A DNA stretch of 64,000 nt. Origin: Ignavibacteria bacterium. Its GTDB lineage: Bacteria; Bacteroidota; Ignavibacteria; Tepidaquicellales; Tepidaquicellaceae. This document shows, in pieces, positions 45,799-54,175 of this stretch. Numbering within the stretch: position 1 is the stretch's first letter; the number at the start of each line of letters is the position of its first letter. The position numbers and the translations under genes are program-made. The notes under the pieces were generated by a model, which worked only from the letters and a program-made list of their open reading frames with translations, was not told the origin of the DNA and did not search any database. The stretch spans positions 682,001 through 746,000 of the forward strand of contig JADJMZ010000003.1 in NCBI GenBank assembly GCA_016709315.1, read 5' to 3'.

Positions 45799-47152
45799 TA
45801 AGTTTGTAGATCATTGTATCCCGTAATGAAGCGCTGCCTCCAATGCTTGCAATAACCTTGAATTCCTTTTCTCTGAAAGTCTGATTAAGAGTTGATATGT
45901 TAATAATAGAATCATTTGTAATGGTAACATTAGGCGGTGCATTAAGCAGGTCATACTGCATGTTTGACCTGACAGGTCTTACTCTTAAAGTATCTTTCTG
46001 AACTAACAATGTCCTTCTGAAACACTTTCCTGCGACCGGATATAATCTCGGTCTGTTACTTGTCAGAAGCTGTACGTTAAAAAAGTATCTTCCTTTTTCC
46101 ACATTATCATAAAGCAATCTTACATACCAGTCGCCTGTAGCACTGATGCCTGGATTGAAATCAGGCGTCCACCAGGACCATGAATATTGATTCTGCACAC
46201 TAGCGAAAAAGTATACATCATCTATCAATACACCGTTTGAATTTCTTAATTCGAATCTTATCTGCTTACCGGTATTGTTACACTGGAATTGCATCCAGAA
46301 TCCGATTTTGTCTTCATAACAGCTAACGGTATTTGGTGTTATCAATCTTTCTTTCAGCATAGCAAAAGTCAGATTTGCCATATTCCCTCCGACTTGTCCT
46401 GCAGTAAATACTCCCATGTCGTGCATTTTGAAATCTCTGAAGCCAATATAACCCGGCTGATTCTGCCACATTGAAGCAAGATGATTGTATGTTCCCTGCC
46501 AGGGATCTCTCTTATTCCAACTACCGTTTGTAAAATATCCCGGTTCGAAATGAAGATGCGCATCAGTTGAACTGCCTGAACTTCCGACATATCCAATTTC
46601 TTTTCCCTGCAGTACATATTCTCCGAGCTTTACTAAAACAGATTTTCTCATGAGATGATAATAATAAGCATAGCTTCCGTCATCATGCCGGATAAGAACA
46701 ATGTTAGCAGGATCGCCACCCATGGCAGTATTCCTGTCAGGATTATTCATTTCTATCTGAACAACCGTTCCTGATTCCGCAGCTTTAACTGAATAGAATC
46801 TGTCCATATTTCTGAAGTCATGAAGACACAGATCAGTTCCGTTATGTCCGTTGTATGACCAGTCATTGTCATTATAATCTTTTATTGAGCCGCCTGAAAG
46901 ATCATCTACATAATTAACAAGGACTATTCCTTCATCAAGCAACACGTCAAACGGCCATATGAAAGAAGCATTGCTTCCGTCATAAGGACCTGCAACATTT
47001 TCGTGGATAGCAGGATCAAACTTAATATCAGGAGTGCAATTTTGAACAGGATCTGGCTGTGAATACAAATAAAGATCATTTCCGATCTTTGTATTTTGTC
47101 CTGAAGTTAGTACAGCAATTTGGAGAAAAAGTAAAATTAAAATAGTTTTCAT
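45731..47152 (-). CDS. exported M23-family metallopeptidase (5' part of a frameshifted gene)
   Basis: 473 residues in this frame. Signal peptide (ILILLFLQIAVLTSGQN). The M23 (lysostaphin/LytM) domain spans about residues 60-215 with the zinc motif HNGTD (His103, Asp106), a central YAYYYHL (His166) and HLHFE (His199 and His201), which are the expected ligands and catalytic residues. M23 enzymes cleave peptidoglycan cross-links or Gly-rich peptides. Residues 230-450 are beta-rich and unassigned (FELRNSNGVLIDDVYFF, GDWYVRLLYDNVEKGRYFFN). The frame ends after DFTGNGIVSLELYFSS, where the neighbouring frame supplies the dockerin-type module. It has a good promoter and is head-to-head with family copy 7. 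Confidence 0.88.
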   Translation of the reverse strand: MKTILILLFLQIAVLTSGQNTKIGNDLYLYSQPDPVQNCTPDIKFDPAIHENVAGPYDGSNASFIWPFDVLLDEGIVLVNYVDDLSGGSIKDYNDNDWSYNGHNGTDLCLHDFRNMDRFYSVKAAESGTVVQIEMNNPDRNTAMGGDPANIVLIRHDDGSYAYYYHLMRKSVLVKLGEYVLQGKEIGYVGSSGSSTDAHLHFEPGYFTNGSWNKRDPWQGTYNHLASMWQNQPGYIGFRDFKMHDMGVFTAGQVGGNMANLTFAMLKERLITPNTVSCYEDKIGFWMQFQCNNTGKQIRFELRNSNGVLIDDVYFFASVQNQYSWSWWTPDFNPGISATGDWYVRLLYDNVEKGRYFFNVQLLTSNRPRLYPVAGKCFRRTLLVQKDTLRVRPVRSNMQYDLLNAPPNVTITNDSIINISTLNQTFREKEFKVIASIGGSASLRDTMIYKLIDTTKEDFTGNGIVSLELYFSS

Positions 47153-47174
47153 GAAGGATGTTTTTTAAATTCAG

Positions 47175-47206
47175 TAAACTTAAAGCATTTTGATAATAAG
47201 TGCAAA
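47175..47206 (-). promoter_or_regulatory. Bacteroidota-type promoter for the M23 gene
   Basis: On the minus strand TTTG (47206-47203, in TTCTTTGCA) and TAAGTTTA (47182-47175) with a 20-base spacer. No leader structure between it and the start codon at 47152. Confidence 0.6.
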
Positions 47207-47234
47207 GAATTTTTTCATTAAAAATCACTGATAT

Positions 47235-47255
47235 AAATAGACAGCCGGTCTATTT
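47235..47255. other. eight-pair hairpin in the divergent gap
   Basis: AAATAGAC and GTCTATTT enclose the loop AGCCG. It lies upstream of the M23 promoter and about 70 bases before family copy 7; role unknown. Confidence 0.4.
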
Positions 47256-47323
47256 CGTTTTAAAAATAGAATGTTTTTTAAGCTTTTATAGAAATATATT
47301 GAACAAAAAATCATTGAATTTAT

Positions 47324-48355
47324 ATGATCAGAAGCAAAGCAATTGACATTATATTAAAGCTTAAGAAAAAGGAAAGAATCGAATTCTCAGATTTTCTTAA
47401 TTCCCCATACTTTAACAGAAAAAAAAAGATAACCGAAATGTACGGGATTATATTAAAGAACATAAGTAAACTTGATGATCCTGAAATAAAGGAAGAAATA
47501 ATTTTCAGAAATCTGTTTGATAAGGATAAATTCAGTTACAGTTCTGTCAGAAATCTGATGTCTGAATTACTTCAGCTTTCGGAAATGTTTCTGGTGATGA
47601 ACGGAATTAAACAGAAAACAACTGATGACACGATCTATGACAGATTGTTATTAAAGGAATATAATTCAAGATTTCTCGATAAACTTTTTAACATAAAAAG
47701 TAAAAAGGTCAGTCAGGAATACAGAAACAGAAAAACAGATCAGGAATATTTTGATTTTATGGGAAGATTCGAAGGTGAGAATATTGCATTTCACCTATAC
47801 AGATCGGCAATGAAGAATGTCCCTGAGCATCTGATAAGTAAAACTGAATATGACCTGAGTTACATCCTTCATTTGCTGGAGTCAGATATTTCTGATCTGA
47901 ATGTGAATTCAGCTTCTTTCAATCTGAATCTTGATAAAGAAGCATTGCCTGAATTTGTGTATTGCATAAATTTCATTAGTATACTGGAAAAACTTAAAAA
48001 TACAGAAAGTCCGTTAAAAAAAGAAATTGAGATTCGTATCAGACTTATTCTGCTTTCTGTTAACAAAGAGGATACTGAGAATTATTTTATTCTGAAAAAT
48101 CTGATATATGAAAATATTGAAAGTTACAGGAACAGTGAAAAGTCAAATCTGTTTATAAAACTTAAAAATTACTGTGCATACAGAATCTACAACGGAGATA
48201 AAGGTTTTTATGAAGAGAAATATTCATTGTTAAAAAAAGAGCTTGAGAATGTCAGATATAATTCTGAAGGAGTAGGACCTTTGTATGTTAATATTTATCT
48301 GGAAATTATTCAGAAGGCAGTTCTGGAAAAGAAATATTATATGCCAAAAAAATAA
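47324..48355 (+). CDS. paralogous cytosolic family protein, copy 7, 5' part (frameshifted)
   Basis: 343 residues in this frame. Motifs: IDIILKLKKKERIEFSDFLN and SPYFNRKKK, NLFDKDKFSYSSVRNLMSEL (a variant of NYGxMKNLI), then VNIYLEIIQKAVLE. The frame stops right after a run of seven A residues (48345-48351). One more A would give MPKKIIKEFTCELEESKRDS and continue into the 3' fragment at 48424, restoring a protein of about 497 residues, the normal family length. So this is either a single-base deletion in a homopolymer (real or an assembly error) or transcriptional slippage. It is divergent from the M23-dockerin gene, on the plus strand unlike most copies. Confidence 0.85.
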   Translation: MIRSKAIDIILKLKKKERIEFSDFLNSPYFNRKKKITEMYGIILKNISKLDDPEIKEEIIFRNLFDKDKFSYSSVRNLMSELLQLSEMFLVMNGIKQKTTDDTIYDRLLLKEYNSRFLDKLFNIKSKKVSQEYRNRKTDQEYFDFMGRFEGENIAFHLYRSAMKNVPEHLISKTEYDLSYILHLLESDISDLNVNSASFNLNLDKEALPEFVYCINFISILEKLKNTESPLKKEIEIRIRLILLSVNKEDTENYFILKNLIYENIESYRNSEKSNLFIKLKNYCAYRIYNGDKGFYEEKYSLLKKELENVRYNSEGVGPLYVNIYLEIIQKAVLEKKYYMPKK

Positions 48356-48423
48356 TAAAAGAATTTACGTGTGAGCTTGAAGAATCAAAAAGGGATTCTC
48401 TTTATAATATTGCGAATGCTGTT

Positions 48424-48813
48424 TTGGAATTCAGTTCAGGTAATTATGAAAAAACACTCTGGTTCCTTTCCCGGGTAGAAACTACTACAATGTTAATTAA
48501 GAACAGCAGCAAGATACTTTATCTTAAGACATTCTATGAAATGAATTCACTTGAAACAGGTATGTCAATGCTGGATTCGTATATTCATTATTTGAATGAG
48601 ACAAAGGAGTTCACTCCAAACAGAAAAAAAATTCTTAAATTAAATTATGATATACTCAGAAAGTTGTATAAAATTAAATATACTCCGGAGAAATATTCTG
48701 ATTCGGATCTCGATCATTTAATATCTGAGATAAAAAATTCGGATGTTTATTATTCTGACTGGTATAATGAAAAAATTTCAGAACTGAAAAATATTGTAAA
48801 GAAAAATAAATAA
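48424..48813 (+). CDS. paralogous cytosolic family protein, copy 7, 3' part (frameshifted)
   Basis: 129 residues counted from a TTG, but the frame is open from the A7 run at 48345 (KIIKEFTCELEESKRDSLYN precedes it), so this is the second part of the 47324 gene, not a separate protein. Family motifs of the C-terminal half are present: VLEFSSGNYEKTLWFLSRVE, LKTFYEMNSLETGMSMLDSY, the position of KHF(I/L)S occupied by IHYLNE, and a C-terminal SDWYNEKISELKNIVKK in place of the usual KxWxLxKLxEL. A Crp/Fnr gene follows in the same orientation after a 233-base gap. Confidence 0.75.
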   Translation: MEFSSGNYEKTLWFLSRVETTTMLIKNSSKILYLKTFYEMNSLETGMSMLDSYIHYLNETKEFTPNRKKILKLNYDILRKLYKIKYTPEKYSDSDLDHLISEIKNSDVYYSDWYNEKISELKNIVKKNK

Positions 48814-49046
48814 AAATTAAATAGTTAATAGTCCATTTCAATAAGTTTAAGACTTCTCTGGAAATTTTTGCTGCTTGATTAATAAAAACAATAGCAACTA
48901 AAATTTAAATTTATTAACTTACACAAACAGAAGAACATTCAACGACCATATTAGATTCTTAATTAATTTTGGGTTTCATTATTTTGTAAATTGGTAAGTA
49001 ATATGAATATACCTTTTTATACTAAAATTAGTTAAAGATTTAATTT

Positions 49047-49724
49047 ATGCAAAGCGAAGAACTTAATGACTGCAGCAGATGTAATGTCAGTCTGAAATCA
49101 ATTTTTTGTGAATTAGACAAAAATGCGATTCAGACGATTTACGAATCAAAAAAAAGCCATACCTTTAAAAAGGGAGAAGTAATTTATATTGAGAATTCTT
49201 ACCCCCGGTATTTGTTTTGCATAAACAGCGGAAAAGTTAAGATCACGCAAATGGGTACAGATGGATATGAACAAATAATGCATCTTGCCGGTGATGGTGA
49301 ACTGATCGGATACAGAGCGATTCTGTGCGGCGATAAATATAAACGGACCGCTGTTGCAATGGAAGATTCTTCTGTTTGTTTAATTCCTGTAGATATATTC
49401 CTTTCCTGTGTAAAAGAAAATCAAAAAGTCGCCTTTAAAGTATTTCAGTTATTTTCCAAAGAACTTCAGGATGCTGAAAAAAAAGTTATTGATATAGCGC
49501 AAAGACCTGTGATAGAGCGTATATCGCAGAGTCTGTTACTTCTCAAGGAAAGTTTCGGAGTTGAATCTGACGGAATCACATTGAAAATTGTTATCAGAAG
49601 AGATGAATTAGCCAGCATAGCCGGGACAACAAGAGAAACAGCTACAAGAATATTATGTGAATTAAATACAAAACAGATTATAAGACTGTCCGGTAAAAAA
49701 ATTCAAATTATAAACAGTGAATAG
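49047..49724 (+). CDS. Crp/Fnr-family transcription regulator
   Basis: 225 residues. An N-terminal Cys cluster (Cys9, Cys12, Cys21 in CSRCNVSLKSIFC) and Cys94 (ILCGD) could bind an iron-sulfur cluster as in Fnr, though spacing differs from E. coli Fnr. The cyclic-nucleotide-type barrel spans residues 25-140 (FKKGEVIYIENSYPRYLFCI, GKVKITQ, AGDGELIGYRAI), then a dimer helix and a winged helix-turn-helix with RRDELASIAGTTRETATRIL as recognition region. The arginine and glutamate pattern for cAMP binding is not clear, so the signal may be redox or another ligand. A perfect CRP-type palindrome lies 93 bases downstream of its stop, in front of the giant beta-helix gene. Confidence 0.93.
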   Translation: MQSEELNDCSRCNVSLKSIFCELDKNAIQTIYESKKSHTFKKGEVIYIENSYPRYLFCINSGKVKITQMGTDGYEQIMHLAGDGELIGYRAILCGDKYKRTAVAMEDSSVCLIPVDIFLSCVKENQKVAFKVFQLFSKELQDAEKKVIDIAQRPVIERISQSLLLLKESFGVESDGITLKIVIRRDELASIAGTTRETATRILCELNTKQIIRLSGKKIQIINSE

Positions 49725-49816
49725 CTTTTTAAATCAGCTAAAATAAATTTATAAATTATTTCATTTATATTACAATCCTGCCATCTAATTATTTAAATAA
49801 ATAATTAAATTCAAAA

Positions 49817-49832
49817 TGTGACGGCCGTCACA
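49817..49832. promoter_or_regulatory. perfect CRP/FNR-type operator
   Basis: TGTGACGGCCGTCACA is a perfect 16-base palindrome matching TGTGA-N6-TCACA, flanked by AAAA and GTTT as in strong CRP sites. Its centre is about 43 bases before the start site expected from the -7 box at 49854-49861, the position of a class II activator site. Confidence 0.8.
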
Positions 49833-49853
49833 GTTTAATTCATTATTAGTTAT

Positions 49854-49861
49854 TATTTTTG
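49854..49861 (+). promoter_or_regulatory. -7 box of the activator-dependent promoter for the giant gene
   Basis: TATTTTTG matches the -7 consensus. At the expected -33 position (20-base spacer) there is ACAG instead of TTTG; the operator ends there, which fits dependence on an activator. Confidence 0.6.
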
Positions 49862-49869
49862 TATTAATA

Positions 49870-50117
49870 ATTTAAATCTCATTGTAAAATATTTCCATTA
49901 TTTCGTAAGAATTATAATTTTATCAAATTATAATTACCCGATATAAAATATTTTTCAATTAAGATAAATAAATTTTGAAACATTTTATTTATTTATCATA
50001 AAGAATTTTAAGTTCTTTAATTAAAGGAAGACAAATATGACCTGATAAGTCTCATATTAGATCCTACTGTTTTCTCAATCCCTAACTGATTTTTTTAAAA
50101 TTAATTCAAATAATCTT
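49870..50117 (+). other. long untranslated leader of the giant gene with two AT-rich hairpins
   Basis: Two inverted repeats: ATTATAATTT/AAATTATAAT near 49910-49933 and GATAAATAAA/TTTATTTATC near 49963-49999. No coding signal. A GGAAG sequence near 50026 is followed by no good frame. Confidence 0.4.
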
Positions 50118-51959
50118 ATGAAAAAGACCTACAGTTTTTTTAAGAGCATTGTCATTTTAGTTATTTTTTTATTGTGCGGAAATTTATTTGCGCAGACAGA
50201 TATCCCGTCATTAAAAAAAGTACCAGGAGACAGAAAGATAAATAAAGAACTTTCGAAACAAAAATCAAATTTGCCCCCAGACCCTAATTCTCCGGCGATA
50301 ATAAGAAATGTACCTGCAGATTATGCGACCATACAAGCAGCGATTAACGCTGCCGGCAACGGAGACATAATATTAGTAGCTGCAGGAACATACCGTGAAG
50401 ATATTACATTAAATAAATTTTTAAAGATAAGAGGCGCAAATTACGGAATAAATCCCAACACAGGAATCAGAGGTGCAGAAACCGTAATTCAGCCGGGAAC
50501 ATCAGATCCTGTTAATAATACATACTTTTACATTGGTACAAACGGAAGCAGTTCGATTATAGATGGTTTTACTTTTGACGGAGATAATACAATTATTAAC
50601 AGCGGTGTAGTAATTAACGGAGCGGACATTGATGCAGCAGAAGCAATAGGCGCTTATGAAGGATTGTCTAATACAATTATTAGTAACAACATAGTAAAGA
50701 ACCTGAATTATGCCGGAATAGATTTTTATAATTATTATAACGGAGGAGCGGCTACTTTTGATAACATAATTACTGATAACAAATTTGATAATATTATTCC
50801 CTCAGCAGCCGGAATAGGAATAATAATTTATAACAACTGTTATACAAACATTACCAATAATGTAATGACACGCGTTCGTATTGGTATTCAGACCGGAAAT
50901 TTCAGCAGCGCAGATCTCGGCAGCGGTCACTCGATTACAAATAATACTATAGAGTCTTACCGACTCGGAATATTTCATAATCTGATTTACACAAATGCGG
51001 CAACATTTATTATATCAAATAATGTGTTTACAACTGTAACAGGCGCACCAAATAATAATGGTATAGAATTAAGTTCGATCGGAAGCGCAGTGGGAGTTAC
51101 TGTTACAGATAATAATGTTACCGGAGCCCGTAACGGTTACAATCTATGGAATTGTACATCAACCAATACAGTAACAATCTCAGGCGGTGTATTAACTAAC
51201 TGCAATACCGGAGTTTTTGCAAATAACTATGACGGATATACGGAGAATGCCGGTCCGAGTGTATATGCAATGACAGGGATTACAATGACAAACTGTGATA
51301 CAGCGATATGGGTAAGAGATAATATTCTAAACACAAACAGCGCTACAGTATCGCTTAACATTAATAACACAACAAATATTGTTAACGGAACAGGAACAGG
51401 ATTATTAATAGAAGGCGGAGATGCATCGGTTACATTCAGCGCTGGTGATCCGGTAGATTTCAATACTTCTCTGAGTAAATACATCAGGTTAATAACAAAC
51501 GGAAGCAATGTTCCTTCAGCAAATATTAATGCTCAGGATGTAAAATTTGGCGGAACGAAAGGGAACAGCTCGACAAATGCTCAGCTCTTTGCAATAGAAG
51601 ATAAGATCGATCATAAGATTGACTGGAATAGTCTGGGATTTGTTTCTGTAAAAGCAAATAATGATTATGTAACAATAAATAGTTTTTATCCGCCGAATAC
51701 TTCAGCGGCGTCAATTCAGAACGGAATTGACATTGCTACGGCGGGAGACACTGTTAATATAGGTACAGCTACTTTCAATGAGAATGTTTTATTGAATAAA
51801 GCCGTAACATTAGCAGGAAGCGGACCTGCATCAACTATATTAACTCCAGCAATTGCATGCACAGGTGACGGTATAAATATTTCATCAGCAAATGCTAATG
51901 TAAAAGACCTTAAAGTTACAAATTACAATTATGGATTAAGAACTCCGCAGCAACAATAA
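50118..51959 (+). CDS. giant exported parallel beta-helix protein, segment 1 (frameshifted)
   Basis: 613 residues. Signal peptide (SIVILVIFLLCGNLFAQTD). The classic beta-helix opening YATIQAAINAAGNGDIILVA with AGTYREDITLNKFLKIRG begins near residue 73, followed by coils rich in N-N-x-I/V (SNTIISNNIVKNLNYAGIDF, TNITNNVMTRVRIGIQTGNF). A second opening lies near residue 540 (TSAASIQNGIDIATAGDTVN, FNENVLLNKAVTLAGSG). The frame ends at NYGLRTPQQQ; one base earlier the next frame reads TISIYNVESELNCQYAINVG and leads into segment 2. Taken together with the second shift at about 54155, the three segments restore one frame from 50118 to 60911. Preceded by a CRP-type operator and promoter. Surface-exposed adhesin or polysaccharide-binding or -cleaving function is possible; no catalytic residues identified. 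Confidence 0.88.
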   Translation: MKKTYSFFKSIVILVIFLLCGNLFAQTDIPSLKKVPGDRKINKELSKQKSNLPPDPNSPAIIRNVPADYATIQAAINAAGNGDIILVAAGTYREDITLNKFLKIRGANYGINPNTGIRGAETVIQPGTSDPVNNTYFYIGTNGSSSIIDGFTFDGDNTIINSGVVINGADIDAAEAIGAYEGLSNTIISNNIVKNLNYAGIDFYNYYNGGAATFDNIITDNKFDNIIPSAAGIGIIIYNNCYTNITNNVMTRVRIGIQTGNFSSADLGSGHSITNNTIESYRLGIFHNLIYTNAATFIISNNVFTTVTGAPNNNGIELSSIGSAVGVTVTDNNVTGARNGYNLWNCTSTNTVTISGGVLTNCNTGVFANNYDGYTENAGPSVYAMTGITMTNCDTAIWVRDNILNTNSATVSLNINNTTNIVNGTGTGLLIEGGDASVTFSAGDPVDFNTSLSKYIRLITNGSNVPSANINAQDVKFGGTKGNSSTNAQLFAIEDKIDHKIDWNSLGFVSVKANNDYVTINSFYPPNTSAASIQNGIDIATAGDTVNIGTATFNENVLLNKAVTLAGSGPASTILTPAIACTGDGINISSANANVKDLKVTNYNYGLRTPQQQ

Positions 51960-52093
51960 GTATTTATAATGTTGAAAGTGAACTGAACTGCCAATATGCG
52001 ATCAATGTTGGTAACGGAACAAACGGATTAAACATTGTAAAATGTAAATTTAACAATAATACTGTCGGCGGATGGCGCACAGGCACAGCAGAA

Positions 52094-54175
52094 TTGATCA
52101 GCAATATTACAATGGACAGTTCTGAAGTAAAAGGAAACGGAATCGGTGTCAATAATGGTTTCGGAATATTTCTTGCTGCAACGACACCGGGAACAAACAC
52201 AGCAGATAATATTACAATTAAAAATTCCGACTTCAGCAATAATCTGAAAAAGGGAATGTATTTTGAAAAACTCAGAAACGCATTGATAGATAATGTCATT
52301 ATAGATAATTGCGGAACTGATGCAGCTTACGGTTTCAATAACGGAATTGATATCAATCTGAAATATGATTCATATTCCAATATTACAATTCAGAATTGTT
52401 CAATAACAAACAGCGGAGTAATGGGAACCGCAACTGACGTCAATAATCCTTCAGCATTAGCCATAAAAGCCAGAGATGACAGTCCTTCTTATAATACAGA
52501 TCCTGCAACTCTGACGGGATTTACATTAAAAAATTGTTTCGTATCAGGACCAGTCAACGGATTAAGGTTCGGAGAATTTAATAAAACCAATAATTCACCA
52601 ACCGGAAATACTGTAATTGAAAATCATTTCGGAGGAGCATATTCCAATAAAGCTATTGTAAACAAAACAGCCAATAATATTTCTGTAAGCTGTAACTGGT
52701 ATGGAAGCGCTGTTCCCGGGACTGTTTTTGCATTACACGGAAGTGGTATAAGTTTTATACCATTTCTGACAAACGGAACTGACGACCAGTTTTCAACTCC
52801 GGGATTCCAGATCGTACCGGGATCATGCAACGGATTAGGACCTGTTAAAAATATAACACAGATCACATCTTATCCAACTATACAGCTTGCTGTAAATGCA
52901 GCAAATAACGGTGATGTAATAGAGATTGATCCGGGCACATACAATGAGCAGGTACTTATAAATAAAGAAGTGACGATAAAAAATTCAGGCGTGAAACCTG
53001 TAATTAATTTTACGGGAACACCAGCATTAGTCAGCGGTAAGCTTACAATATTTGAAATTACTGTTCCGAATGTAACGATAGATTCGCTTGATTTTGAAGT
53101 TGATCTGTCAAAACTCGGCAGTGCGATTATAGCAAGCGCATCAAACATTAATAATCTTTCAATAAAAAACAATGATATCAATCCTTATAAATCAGGAACT
53201 CTTATATCATTCGGCTTGCGAAATGCAGTAAATATAAATTACGGATCATACAGAATCAGCAACGCTAATCCTTCAAATATTTTTGCAGAGAAGAATAATA
53301 TCTCATACAATTTTTACGGAACTCCTTTAGACCCGAATGATGATGCGGGATTCAGATCCGGATTTGCGACAGATGAAGGCGGAGGTACATTTACTTTAAA
53401 TACAATTCAGACTATCAGTTCTGATATTGAAGCCCGTTTTGGCGGAGCAGGAGATATAAATGTAACCAGTAATAATATTAACGGAGCGGGTGTAAATCTT
53501 GCAGAGTATAATGGAGGCGCAGGAAATATTAATGTTACCGGAAATATTTTTGACGGTACTTTCGGCAATACTTATTCCTCTTCATTAAGATTAAAAAACA
53601 ATCAGCAGATAAAAACAACTTTAGTTTCAGGAAATACTTTCCAGAATCATAACTGGGGAATAAGTTTAGAAAATTACCGGGCTGTGACTATAACTAACAA
53701 TACATTTACTCCGGTATCAGCATCAACAGTTTTCAGACATATCACGGTTAATACAAAGCTCCTTGCTTCTTCCAGCGCTACGATCACTCAGACTGCGATA
53801 GATGCAGCATTCACAAATAACACATTCAACGGATCAGGTACACCGGGCGGAACTGGAATGGCATTTTACAATCATGATTCCGATAATGACACTTACGGTA
53901 CATTTACACTCGGAAGCAGCGGAAATGAAAATAATTTTAATACCGGGATTGCAAATTTTATAGCTTTAGACCCAAGCGCCGGACCAAGCTGGCCTTCCGC
54001 ATTCCCTGAAAATAATCTCGGCGCCGGCGCAATAACAACAATGGCATGCTGGGCAACTGATGTAAACATAGAGAACAATAAATTCGATGTGGGTTCAGGA
54101 CTTCAGCTACCATCGGCAATGAATTTCACACAGAGGACAATATTAGAGACAGCACTTATTCCACAAACCCGATAA
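52094..54175 (+). CDS. giant exported parallel beta-helix protein, segment 2 (frameshifted)
   Basis: 693 residues counted from an internal ATG; the frame is open from about 51945, so there is no separate start or signal peptide. Beta-helix coils continue (ADNITIKNSDFSNNLKKGMY, NALIDNVIIDNCGTD). Another opening is at about residue 255 (ITQITSYPTIQLAVNAANNG, GTYNEQVLINKEVTIKNSG). From there the sequence parallels segment 3 (residues about 380-780), with shared VPNVTIDSLDFEVDLSKLGS, AIIASASNINNLSIKN and GAGAITTMACWATDVN. The frame ends at ALIPQTR because of one extra base near 54152-54157: the second repeat copy reads ETNLFHKPDNSCLGN at the same place. Part of one gene with its neighbours. Confidence 0.85.
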   Translation: MISNITMDSSEVKGNGIGVNNGFGIFLAATTPGTNTADNITIKNSDFSNNLKKGMYFEKLRNALIDNVIIDNCGTDAAYGFNNGIDINLKYDSYSNITIQNCSITNSGVMGTATDVNNPSALAIKARDDSPSYNTDPATLTGFTLKNCFVSGPVNGLRFGEFNKTNNSPTGNTVIENHFGGAYSNKAIVNKTANNISVSCNWYGSAVPGTVFALHGSGISFIPFLTNGTDDQFSTPGFQIVPGSCNGLGPVKNITQITSYPTIQLAVNAANNGDVIEIDPGTYNEQVLINKEVTIKNSGVKPVINFTGTPALVSGKLTIFEITVPNVTIDSLDFEVDLSKLGSAIIASASNINNLSIKNNDINPYKSGTLISFGLRNAVNINYGSYRISNANPSNIFAEKNNISYNFYGTPLDPNDDAGFRSGFATDEGGGTFTLNTIQTISSDIEARFGGAGDINVTSNNINGAGVNLAEYNGGAGNINVTGNIFDGTFGNTYSSSLRLKNNQQIKTTLVSGNTFQNHNWGISLENYRAVTITNNTFTPVSASTVFRHITVNTKLLASSSATITQTAIDAAFTNNTFNGSGTPGGTGMAFYNHDSDNDTYGTFTLGSSGNENNFNTGIANFIALDPSAGPSWPSAFPENNLGAGAITTMACWATDVNIENNKFDVGSGLQLPSAMNFTQRTILETALIPQTR

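Noticed and set aside
51940..51960. Programmed ribosomal frameshifting in the giant gene
   Set aside because: No slippery heptamer with downstream pseudoknot is apparent, and the second indel is explained by one extra base relative to its duplicate.
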